Source: IGN2 sp964639955
GTDB taxonomy: Bacteria; Bacteroidota; Ignavibacteria; Ignavibacteriales; Ignavibacteriaceae
Direction of reading: 5' to 3'
DNA length: 12,746 nt
NCBI GenBank assembly: GCA_964639955.1
Contig: CAZXGJ010000076.1
Location: forward strand, 1-12,746
This document shows, piece by piece, positions 1-5,666 of this stretch (positions are counted from its first letter, which is position 1; every line of letters starts with the position of its first letter). The position numbers and the translations under genes were made by a program. The notes below the pieces were generated by a model. It did no database searches, was not told the DNA's origin, and saw only the letters and a program-made list of their open reading frames with translations.

Positions 1-398
1 ATTCCGGTAATTGTCAAAAGCATACCAAACATTCCGAGATAAGAAATAATTTCATTCAAAAAGAAAAAAGCCAGAATAGTGCTGAGAACTGGCACTGCTG
101 CCATTATAATTATGCCAAGCCTTGCCCCTATCATTTGAAATGACTTGAACAGAAATGAATCACCAAGAACTAAACCAAGTATCCCGCTGATTACAAGATT
201 TGATATTTGGTTGAAAGTTAAGGTAAGACTTACTCCAAAGACAGAGATAATAACAAAGAGAAGAATACTAGCAAAAGCCATCCTGTCGATGTTGACCTGA
301 ATAGCACCAACTCTTCTTGAGGCATTTGTAAATGCATACGATGTTATCGACCAGCAGAAAGCTGTTGCAAGTGCACTTATTTCACCGATGTAGTTCAG
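1..398 (-). CDS. EamA/DMT-family permease, N-terminal half (runs off left edge)
   Basis: Reading leftward, the translation begins NYIGEISALATAFCWSITSY and continues through hydrophobic segments, a conserved GDSFLFKSFQMIGARL stretch and a helix ending in FFFLNEIISYLG. This is the pattern of the first EamA repeat of drug/metabolite transporter family inner-membrane permeases; the second half lies outside the window. The substrate cannot be inferred. The start is odd: an in-frame TGA lies at 405-407, and the codon where Met is expected, just before NYIGE, is CTG (396-398). The first in-frame ATG is about 38 codons later, inside the domain. Either CTG is used, or the start codon is mutated or misread. 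It lies downstream of glnA beyond a terminator, so it is probably transcribed separately. The family is fairly sure; the start is not. Confidence 0.75.
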   Translation of the reverse strand, partial: MNYIGEISALATAFCWSITSYAFTNASRRVGAIQVNIDRMAFASILLFVIISVFGVSLTLTFNQISNLVISGILGLVLGDSFLFKSFQMIGARLGIIIMAAVPVLSTILAFFFLNEIISYLGMFGMLLTITG

Positions 399-430
399 AT
401 ATTCTCAAATAATTCTAAGTTATTGATTAG

Positions 431-460
431 AAAAAAAGCCGACGATAAAGTGTGGGCTTT
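431..460 (-). terminator. Rho-independent terminator downstream of glnA
   Basis: On the minus strand an imperfect stem (AAAGCC pairing with GGCTTT, then a G-G mismatch and three more pairs, loop of about 6 nt) is followed directly by seven T residues (A run at 431-437 on the plus strand). It lies about 120 bp past the glnA stop and before the permease at 1-398, so it should end the glnA transcript. Confidence 0.65.
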
Positions 461-490
461 AATCTTAATAATAATTTTCTGTTGAAAATC

Positions 491-565
491 ACAAATTAAA
501 ATACATCTTGTACCTGCCTACCGGCAGGCAGGCTCAAACGGATGAGGCTTTTACTGATCGAAAGT
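491..565 (-). repeat. Decayed duplicate of the glnA 3' end
   Basis: Positions 491-509 match 585-603 exactly (19 bp, covering the last glnA codons and stop). Positions 534-548 match 608-622 exactly (15 bp), and weaker similarity continues to about 565 (matching up to about 640). The copy has a one-base shift relative to the glnA frame and carries an inserted palindrome between its two matching blocks. It is a partial tandem duplication of the glnA C-terminal coding end that no longer encodes it. Confidence 0.8.
513..532. repeat. 20-bp palindromic repeat unit (CCTGCCTACCGGCAGGCAGG)
   Basis: The unit reads almost identically on both strands, with one imperfect pair. It sits inside the decayed glnA-end duplicate: the intact copy has only ATAT between the matching blocks (604-607), whereas this copy has 24 bp. 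The comparison therefore gives an empty and a filled version of the same site. The GC-rich unit stands out in an AT-rich background. Confidence 0.7.
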
Positions 566-582
566 ATCATTTCTTTTATAAC

Positions 583-1965
583 TTACAAATTAAAATACAT
601 CTTATATTCAAACGGATGAGGCATTGTACCGATCGAGAGAACTTCTTCTCTTTTCACTTTTATCCACTGTTCCAGCAGTTCATCGGAAAAAATATTTCCC
701 TGCTTTAAAAATTTGTTATCAGCTTCGAGTGCATCTATTGCTTCTTCAAGATTCCTCGGAAGGAAATGGATTTTATCAACTGATTCATCTTCCAGAAAAT
801 TTTTATCGTAAGGACCGAAACCTTCTTTTACAGGATCAATCTTTTTTACTATTCCATCAATGCCGGCTAATAAAATAGCAATCATTCCGAAATATGGATT
901 CATAGTTGCATCCGGCGGACGGTACTCAAATCTTGTTTCATCAGGATTGATTACATAATTAGGAATTCGTACCGCTGAAGCTCTGTTTCCCTGTCCGAAT
1001 GTTAATGCAACAGGTGCTTCAAATCCCGGAACTAATCTTTTGTATGAATTTGTACTAGGATTTGTAAATGCAGAAACTGCCGGTCCGTGTTTGAGCAAAC
1101 CACCGATAAAATATTTACCTGTGTCACTCATATTAGCATAAGCACCTTTTTTATAAAAAACATTTTTTCCATTTTTTGTCAAATAAAGGTGAAGATGCAT
1201 TCCGTTTCCTGCCTGCTGGTACATTGGTTTGGGCATTAATGTAATGTACAATCCGTTCTTCTGTGCAAAATTGAAAAGGATATATTTTGTCATCACAATA
1301 TTATCGCCGGAAGTAAGCAGATCAGAAAAATAAGTTTCAATTTCCTGCTGACCTCTTTCGCCTACTTCGTGATGATGGTATTTAACTTTCACACCTTGCT
1401 TAATTAATAACTTAGTCAGCTGATCACGGAAATCATCATACTCATCGAATGGATTTACTGCGTGGTATGCTTTTTTATAAAATTCTTCAACATGTTCAAC
1501 CTTATAATAAGATGATGAAGTGCGTGTATCATATTCTACATTTGAAAAAATATAAAACTCAAACTCAGGTCCCCACCACGACTTATCTGCACCCGTAACT
1601 TTTTTTAATAACGACTCAGCCTGCTTTGCAAGGAATCTTCCATCCTGATTGAAGGGAGTACGCTTCTCATCTGTTAACAAAATGTGTGAGAAAAAACTAA
1701 GTGTAGGAACTTCACGAAACGGATCTATTGATGCAGTTTCAAGATCAGGCATCAAAACCATATCGCTGTTCTCAACTTTTCTGAAGCCATAACTTGATCC
1801 GTCAAAACCAACTCCTTCTGTCATTATTTTTTCCAGAATTTTATCATAATAAGGAAGTGTTATGTGATGAAGTCTTCCTACCAGATCGATTGCTTTAAGA
1901 TCAATGAATTCAACTTTGTTCTGCTTTATAATTTTATTACAGTTTTGGAGATGGTTATTTTTCAT
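583..1965 (-). CDS. glnA: Glutamine synthetase, type I
   Basis: This cytoplasmic enzyme makes glutamine from glutamate, ammonia and ATP. The 460-residue length and motifs fit GSI: an N-terminal beta-grasp region with GFDGSSYGF (53-61), PEFEFYIF (133-140) and GQQEIE (205-210) carrying metal-binding Glu residues, NGMHLHLYL (254-262), the ATP/glutamate segment NPSTNSYKRLVPGFEAP (302-318), and RFEYRPPDATMNPYFG (345-360). Where enterobacterial enzymes have the adenylylated Tyr in KNLYDLP, this protein has KIHFLP (398-403), so control by adenylylation is not expected. The start is the first ATG of the conserved frame; the upstream GGCAGA is only a weak ribosome binding site. A TATCTTTA hexamer-like box (plus strand 2012-2019), resembling the Bacteroidota -7 element, could serve its promoter but has no clear -33 partner. 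The gene follows eno after a terminator and so is probably its own unit. Confidence 0.97.
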   Translation of the reverse strand: MKNNHLQNCNKIIKQNKVEFIDLKAIDLVGRLHHITLPYYDKILEKIMTEGVGFDGSSYGFRKVENSDMVLMPDLETASIDPFREVPTLSFFSHILLTDEKRTPFNQDGRFLAKQAESLLKKVTGADKSWWGPEFEFYIFSNVEYDTRTSSSYYKVEHVEEFYKKAYHAVNPFDEYDDFRDQLTKLLIKQGVKVKYHHHEVGERGQQEIETYFSDLLTSGDNIVMTKYILFNFAQKNGLYITLMPKPMYQQAGNGMHLHLYLTKNGKNVFYKKGAYANMSDTGKYFIGGLLKHGPAVSAFTNPSTNSYKRLVPGFEAPVALTFGQGNRASAVRIPNYVINPDETRFEYRPPDATMNPYFGMIAILLAGIDGIVKKIDPVKEGFGPYDKNFLEDESVDKIHFLPRNLEEAIDALEADNKFLKQGNIFSDELLEQWIKVKREEVLSIGTMPHPFEYKMYFNL

Positions 1966-2017
1966 AAGTCTGCCTGTGTATAGAGGATGATTTAATCAAC
2001 TTTATTTCTACTAAAGA

Positions 2018-2052
2018 TAAAAATGCCCGGAAGACATTTACTTCAACCGGGC
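2018..2052 (-). terminator. Rho-independent terminator of eno
   Basis: On the minus strand GCCCGG (2047-2052) pairs with CCGGGC (2025-2030), extended by GAAG/CTTC with a small bulge, and is followed by ATTTTTA. It begins about 8 bp after the eno stop codon. Confidence 0.75.
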
Positions 2053-2059
2053 TGTGTAA

Positions 2060-3355
2060 TTACATATTATAATTTAATGCGTCGAGACCGGGATAAACTG
2101 CAGTTACATCCAGCTCCTCTTCTATTCTTAATAATTGATTGTATTTGGCAATACGATCTGATCTGGAAGCAGAACCGGTTTTTATTTGTCCAGCATTCGT
2201 TGCAACGGCAATATCAGCGATAGTTGTATCTTCAGTTTCACCCGAACGATGGCTGATGACGCTTGTGTATCCGTTAATTTTTGCAAGCTCAATTGCATCG
2301 AGAGTTTCAGTTAAAGTTCCGATCTGATTTACTTTTATCAAAATTGAATTTGCAACACCAAGCTCAATTCCTTTTGCGAGTCTTTCAGTATTTGTAACAA
2401 AAATATCATCGCCGACTAATTGAACTTTATCACCAAGCTTATCGGTAAGAAGTTTCCATCCATTCCAATCATCTTCTGCCATACAATCTTCCATAGAAAC
2501 GATAGGATATTTCGCTGCCCAGCCCGCCCAGTAGTCAACCATTTTCTCAATAGGAATTTCCTGGTTTGGTGCAGACTTGAAAAGATGATAAGCATTTTTT
2601 TCTTTGATAAAAAATTCGCTTGCAGCGGGATCGAGAGCAATTGCAATTTCTTCGCCGATCTTGTAACCGGTTTTCTGAATTGCCTCAAGAATTACTTCGA
2701 TTGCTTCTTCATTCGATTTTAAGTTTGGTGCAAATCCACCTTCATCACCAACTGCGGTATTGTAACCTTTTTTTGATAGAACTGATTTTAAGGCGTGGAA
2801 AGTTTCAGCACCCATTCTTAATGCTTCGGCGAAATTCGGAGCACCAACAGGCATCACCATAAATTCCTGGAAGTCAACATTATTATCAGCATGCTTTCCA
2901 CCATTAAGAATATTCATCATCGGTACGGGTAAAGTTTTTGCATTCGTACCGCCAATATATCTGTAAAAAGGAAGATCAAGCGCTGCTGCAGAAGCTTTTG
3001 CACAAGCGAGTGATACACCGAGAATAGCATTAGCACCAAGGTTGGATTTATTTTCAGTTCCATCAAGATCAATTAACAATTTATCGATTGATACCTGATC
3101 GGTTGCATCTAATTCAATAATTTGGTCCGCAATTTTTTCATTCACATTCTCAACTGCTTTGAGGACTCCTTTACCGTTATAACGGCTTTTATCTCCATCT
3201 CTTAATTCAACTGCTTCGTGCTCACCAGTAGATGCGCCACTGGGAACAGCAGCTCGTCCGATTATTCCGCTTTCAAGCATTACTTCAACTTCAACAGTGG
3301 GATTACCTCTTGAATCAAGTATTTCTCTTGCTGTTACATCAACAATTGTGGTCAT
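2060..3355 (-). CDS. eno: Enolase (phosphopyruvate hydratase)
   Basis: This glycolytic enzyme interconverts 2-phosphoglycerate and phosphoenolpyruvate in the cytoplasm. The 431-residue length is normal. Visible signatures are the substrate-loop SGASTGEHEA (39-48), GDEGGFAP (203-210) with catalytic Glu205, Mg ligands Asp242 (ALDPAAS), Glu289 (SMEDC) and Asp316 (VGDDIF), catalytic Lys341 (IKVNQIGT), ISHRSGE (367-373), and Lys392 (QIKTGS). All key residues are present. The ATG start is supported by GGAG seven bases upstream. A terminator follows the stop directly, so it appears to be a single-gene unit with its promoter in the 245-bp gap to its right. Nothing unusual is seen. Confidence 0.98.
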   Translation of the reverse strand: MTTIVDVTAREILDSRGNPTVEVEVMLESGIIGRAAVPSGASTGEHEAVELRDGDKSRYNGKGVLKAVENVNEKIADQIIELDATDQVSIDKLLIDLDGTENKSNLGANAILGVSLACAKASAAALDLPFYRYIGGTNAKTLPVPMMNILNGGKHADNNVDFQEFMVMPVGAPNFAEALRMGAETFHALKSVLSKKGYNTAVGDEGGFAPNLKSNEEAIEVILEAIQKTGYKIGEEIAIALDPAASEFFIKEKNAYHLFKSAPNQEIPIEKMVDYWAGWAAKYPIVSMEDCMAEDDWNGWKLLTDKLGDKVQLVGDDIFVTNTERLAKGIELGVANSILIKVNQIGTLTETLDAIELAKINGYTSVISHRSGETEDTTIADIAVATNAGQIKTGSASRSDRIAKYNQLLRIEEELDVTAVYPGLDALNYNM

Positions 3356-3400
3356 TTTTTTCTCCGGATATGTTTCAAATAATTTTCAAAAATTGTTTGG

Positions 3401-3432
3401 TAAAATTACCGAACTCGTTCTGGCTAAGCAAA
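3401..3432 (-). promoter_or_regulatory. Candidate eno promoter (TTG-N20-TAATTTTA)
   Basis: On the minus strand TTG (3429-3431) is followed after 20 nt by TAATTTTA (3401-3408). This resembles the Bacteroidota primary-sigma pattern (TTTG around -33, TAnnTTTG around -7) except for the last base. It lies about 45 bp upstream of the eno start. The match is short and could be chance in AT-rich DNA. Confidence 0.3.
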
Positions 3433-3541
3433 CCGAAGGAAGATTGACAGGAATTTGAAAGAGCAAACAATGTTATAATTTAATTTTTTCCTGGTATAAT
3501 GTGATATTAGTTACAAGATTTTTCCAATCATCAAAAAAAAG

Positions 3542-3571
3542 TTGATTGTCCTATTCTTTGATTTATCTTTA
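3542..3571 (+). promoter_or_regulatory. Candidate promoter of the broken EamA gene (TTG-N19-TATCTTTA)
   Basis: TTG at 3542-3544 and TATCTTTA at 3564-3571 are 19 nt apart, 30 bp before the ATG at 3601. The layout is the same as the candidate eno promoter on the other strand. It suggests that this gene was once expressed. Low certainty. Confidence 0.3.
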
Positions 3572-3600
3572 CACTCCAGAATGAATTTATAAAGTTAGTG

Positions 3601-3830
3601 ATGAATAAGAAATACGGACTTAAAGCTTACCTTGCCTGGATTACAATTTGTATTGTCTGGGAACAACTTATCTGGCAATAAGAATTGGAGTAGCAGATTT
3701 ACCACCGATGTTATATGCAGGATTAAGGTGGATTATTGCCGGTGTAATAATGACAATACTTTTAAATTTACGAGAATACACATTGCCAAGGTTAAAAGAT
3801 TTAAAAGATCTTGCTATAGTTGTAATTCCG
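3601..3830 (+). pseudogene. Broken 5' fragment of an EamA/DMT-family permease gene
   Basis: From the ATG at 3601 the frame reads MNKKYGLKAYLAWITICIVW and then meets a stop at 3679-3681. Moving to the next frame at about 3658-3662 restores the family pattern: GTTYLAIRIGVADLPPMLYA, then GLRWIIAG and a second hydrophobic helix. One missing G (expected TGGGGAACA, present TGGGAACA) explains the shift. After LKDLAIVVIP the similarity stops at about 3830, where sequence belonging to an oppositely oriented moaA-like gene begins. About 76 residues of a roughly 300-residue inner-membrane transporter remain. With two independent lesions it should not make a working protein. It is a different protein from the permease at the left edge. 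Confidence 0.8.
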
Positions 3831-4120
3831 ATTTCAAAATCATATTGATTTTTAAGTGATGAAATCATTTCAAAAAATTTCATTACATCTTTTCTAATGA
3901 GTGGCTCACCACCGGTGAAGCGGATTTTTTTTACTTCTAAATCACGCACAAGAATTTTTATAAGTCGAAACAATTCCTCGTATGTTAAAATTGATTTGTT
4001 AGATTCAAATCGTGCAAGGGAATTTGATGGATTGCAATAAATACAATTCAGATTGCATTTATCAATCAGAGAGATACGAACATAGTCGTGTACTCGGTTG
4101 AAGCTATCTATTAATTTCAT
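3818..4120 (-). pseudogene. moaA: Truncated 5' fragment of a MoaA-type radical SAM gene
   Basis: The first 101 codons match the N-terminus of GTP 3',8-cyclase, the first enzyme of molybdopterin biosynthesis. NRVHDYVRISLIDKCNLNCIYC carries the radical-SAM CX3CX2C (Cys22, Cys26, Cys29), and RFTGGEPLIRKDV (67-79) carries the SAM-contacting GGEP. At GITT (98-101), where the family continues with an Asn-Gly segment and the rest of the barrel, the frame enters antisense EamA sequence and stays open only to a stop at 3668, giving a hybrid tail of about 49 unrelated residues. MoaA proteins are normally about 320-340 residues with a C-terminal second Fe-S cluster, which is absent here. Other MoaA-like radical SAM proteins are possible. 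The ribosome binding site is weak. Confidence 0.8.
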
Positions 4121-4175
4121 AAAGTGTATGTTCTTTATTATTAAACAAGAAAAAAGATTCTAAAACTCACTCTTG

Positions 4176-4260
4176 CCAAAGGCATCCCTTTGGGAAAATC
4201 CTTCTCTTAAAAAGAGAGGGACTTATTCCCCTTCTCTTCTTAAGAGAAGGGGCGAGGGGA
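4176..4260. repeat. Cluster of three hairpin-forming repeats
   Basis: There are three adjacent inverted repeats. CCAAAGG/CCTTTGG has a 4-nt loop (4176-4193). CCTTCTCTT/AAGAGAGGG has a 3-nt loop and one wobble pair (4200-4220). CCCCTTCTCTT/AAGAGAAGGGG has 11 perfect pairs and a 3-nt loop (4228-4252), followed by CGAGGGGATGAG. The second and third share sequence and look like two versions of one unit. No gene is visible from 4121 to 4304. The hairpins lie downstream of the chromate-transporter stop and upstream of the moaA fragment; they could act as terminators but lack a good T-run. Confidence 0.7.
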
Positions 4261-4304
4261 TGAGTTCAACTAATATTTAACTCTCAAATGAATATTACAT
4301 CATA

Positions 4305-4829
4305 TTAATAAAGTAATATTCCAATTACTGCTGCAATCAGCACCACATAAGCCGGATGAAGTTTGAAAAAAATTATCAGCGCTGCACCAACTGCAAGCAG
4401 CACAAATTCTTGCCAATGATTTCCATTCTTCACAGCATACTGATACATAATTGCTGCAATCATTCCAATAACAGCGTACTTAACTCCATTGAATGCTTTC
4501 GTTACGAGAACATTCTTTTCATAAATGGAATAAATGTAAGTACTGAACAAAATCAATATTGCTGGAGTAAAAATGTTTCCAAGATTTGCTGCAACAGCTC
4601 CAAGAATTCCGGCAGTTTTATATCCGGTGTATGTTGCAAACTTTATAGAAATTGCACCGGGAAATATTTCAACCATTCCAAGTACTTTAAGAAACTCATC
4701 GTGACTTAACCACTGATGATTTTTAACAACTTCTTTTTCAATCAATGGAATTAAAGAATAAGCTCCACCGAAAGAAAACGAACCAACTTTAACGAAAGCC
4801 CAGAAAAGATTTACTAAACTCTCAATCAT
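4305..4829 (-). CDS. Chromate transporter family protein (single CHR domain)
   Basis: This 174-residue hydrophobic protein carries the CHR-domain signature near its N-terminus: FWAFVKVGSFSFGGAYSLIP, then LIEKEVV and, further on, MVEIFPGAISIKFATYTGYK. About five or six membrane segments follow. CHR proteins export chromate or move related anions across the inner membrane. Short single-domain forms usually work as pairs encoded by adjacent genes, but no second CHR gene is adjacent here, so its partner is elsewhere or it forms homodimers. Its ATG overlaps the stop of the upstream CMD-family gene (ATGA), so translation is probably coupled. The family is clear; the actual substrate is not known. 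Confidence 0.9.
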   Translation of the reverse strand: MIESLVNLFWAFVKVGSFSFGGAYSLIPLIEKEVVKNHQWLSHDEFLKVLGMVEIFPGAISIKFATYTGYKTAGILGAVAANLGNIFTPAILILFSTYIYSIYEKNVLVTKAFNGVKYAVIGMIAAIMYQYAVKNGNHWQEFVLLAVGAALIIFFKLHPAYVVLIAAVIGILLY

Positions 4830-5143
4830 TTTTTGTTCTCAATAATATCATCAATCCAGCTTAATGCAGCCATCATTGAAGGAAGTCCGATTGTTGGTAA
4901 AGAAAGCAAAGCAACTTGTCGCATCTCTTCCGGAGAGCAGCCAGCTTTTAATGCCTTTCGTGCGTGCGAATGAACAGCACCTTCTAATCGTGCACCGGTT
5001 GAAATTGCAAGTTTGATTAGTGCGCGAGTTTTTTCATCTAATGGTCCAGCTGCGTGAACAGCGTCTCCAAGTGCTTCATAAGCTTTTGCAACTTCTGGAT
5101 AGTCTTCCGTGAACTTTTGAAATCGTTTTGGTATTTGAGACAT
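4826..5143 (-). CDS. Carboxymuconolactone decarboxylase (CMD/AhpD-like) family protein
   Basis: This 105-residue cytoplasmic protein has the all-helical CMD fold pattern: LDEKTRALIKLAISTGARLEGA, then HSHARKALKAGCSPEEMRQV, and a C-terminal helix. Where AhpD peroxidases carry a CxxC redox pair after the Glu, this protein has GAVHSHA, so it lacks the AhpD thiol centre and resembles the YurZ-like subgroup of unknown activity. The ATG at 5143 is chosen over the one at 5158 because GGAGAG lies eight bases before it, and the upstream ATG overlaps that site itself. It overlaps the chromate-transporter gene by 4 bp, indicating one transcript and possibly a shared role. No biochemical function can be assigned. 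Confidence 0.85.
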   Translation of the reverse strand: MSQIPKRFQKFTEDYPEVAKAYEALGDAVHAAGPLDEKTRALIKLAISTGARLEGAVHSHARKALKAGCSPEEMRQVALLSLPTIGLPSMMAALSWIDDIIENKK

Positions 5144-5183
5144 TGTTTTTCTCTCCATTTAATGATTGATAAGAACTATTTTT

Positions 5184-5284
5184 ACCACAAAGTCGCACAA
5201 AGGATTTCGTCAGCTGACGGACACAAAGGACACAAAGTTTAAACCTTCGCGTTCCTTTGTGATGAACTTAGTGACCTTTGTGGT
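5184..5284. repeat. CACAAAG-type inverted repeat, copy 1
   Basis: The ends ACCACAAAG (5184-5192) and CTTTGTGGT (5276-5284) are perfect inverted repeats of 9 bp. The interior has CACAAAGGA tandem units on the left arm and CCTTTGTG units on the right arm, so the whole can fold into a long imperfect hairpin. A palindrome (TTTCGTCAGCTGACGGA, 5205-5221) interrupts the tandem units. It is highly similar to copy 2 at 5514-5604, with one extra 9-bp unit here. Confidence 0.8.
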
Positions 5285-5297
5285 TATAAACATTTAT

Positions 5298-5327
5298 AAA
5301 AAAACCCCGCTTTGCATTGCGGGGTTT
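5298..5327 (-). terminator. Strong Rho-independent terminator
   Basis: AAACCCCGC (5302-5310) and GCGGGGTTT (5319-5327) form nine perfect pairs around an 8-nt loop. On the minus strand the stem is followed by seven T residues (A run 5298-5304). It probably ends the Mo-enzyme operon transcript, about 340 bp after its last stop, before the CMD gene. Confidence 0.85.
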
Positions 5328-5415
5328 AAAGTGATGATTTATTTCCAAAATCAAAATTGTAAACTCTCCTTTGCAAAGCGTTCCACCGAATCAAATCGGC
5401 GAACTGGCAGGTTTA

Positions 5416-5432
5416 TCCCGCATAAGGCGGGA
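5416..5432. repeat. Short palindrome TCCCGC-N5-GCGGGA
   Basis: Six perfect pairs around a 5-nt loop. It is GC-rich against the AT-rich surroundings and has no T-run on either strand, so it looks like another short dispersed palindrome rather than a terminator. Confidence 0.5.
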
Positions 5433-5459
5433 CAAGTTCGTTTCCAAACTTACCCTATA

Positions 5460-5475
5460 TGTCTGCGGTCAGACA
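5460..5475. repeat. Short palindrome TGTCTG-N4-CAGACA
   Basis: Six perfect pairs around CGGT, 28 bp from the previous palindrome. It could be a repeat unit or a protein-binding site; nothing in the neighbourhood decides. Confidence 0.4.
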
Positions 5476-5513
5476 AGTCGGTTGATGAATCTTGAAGATT
5501 TAAAAATTTTTTT

Positions 5514-5604
5514 ACCACAAAGGATTCCGTCAGCTGACGGACACAAAGGACACAAAGTTTAAAACTTCGTGTTCCTTTGTGATGGACTTAGTGACCTTTG
5601 TGGT
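5514..5604. repeat. CACAAAG-type inverted repeat, copy 2
   Basis: The layout is the same as copy 1: ACCACAAAG at 5514-5522 and CTTTGTGGT at 5596-5604. It contains a perfect 16-bp palindrome TCCGTCAGCTGACGGA (5526-5541). Removing the 17 bp at 5525-5541 would leave uninterrupted CACAAAGGA tandem units. It lies about 60 bp after the end of the Mo-enzyme gene. Confidence 0.8.
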
Positions 5605-5666
5605 TTAACAAATCTTTTTAGACTTCTCAACTCGGAGAAAATATTTTGAAAGAACTTAAAGAAATA

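Larger units (their letters stand above)
5144..5666. other. Gene-free repeat-rich intergenic region
   Basis: I see no credible gene in this stretch of about 520 bp between the Mo-enzyme operon and the CMD gene. It contains two copies of a long CACAAAG-type repeat, a strong terminator, two further short palindromes, and about 90 bp of unassigned AT-rich sequence on either side of them. Open frames that cross it run through the repeats and look non-coding. Confidence 0.75.

Noticed and set aside
508..708. Plus-strand open frame at the end of glnA
   Set aside because: It covers the decayed duplicate, the palindrome and antisense glnA; no ribosome binding site or family resemblance is visible.
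2420..2722. Plus-strand open frame of 100 codons
   Set aside because: It lies wholly antisense to the well-supported enolase gene and its translation looks like no protein family.
3668..3817. C-terminal third of the 150-residue open frame of the moaA fragment
   Set aside because: This part is the antisense of the EamA fragment and has no resemblance to MoaA; it is accidental read-through past the breakpoint.
5166..5562. Two plus-strand open frames across the repeat region
   Set aside because: They run through the repeat copies and hairpins, have no ribosome binding site, and give low-complexity, non-protein-like translations.
5184..5604. CRISPR-like array from repeated CACAAAGGA units
   Set aside because: The units are 9-bp tandem copies without spacers, in only two larger repeats, and no cas genes are present.
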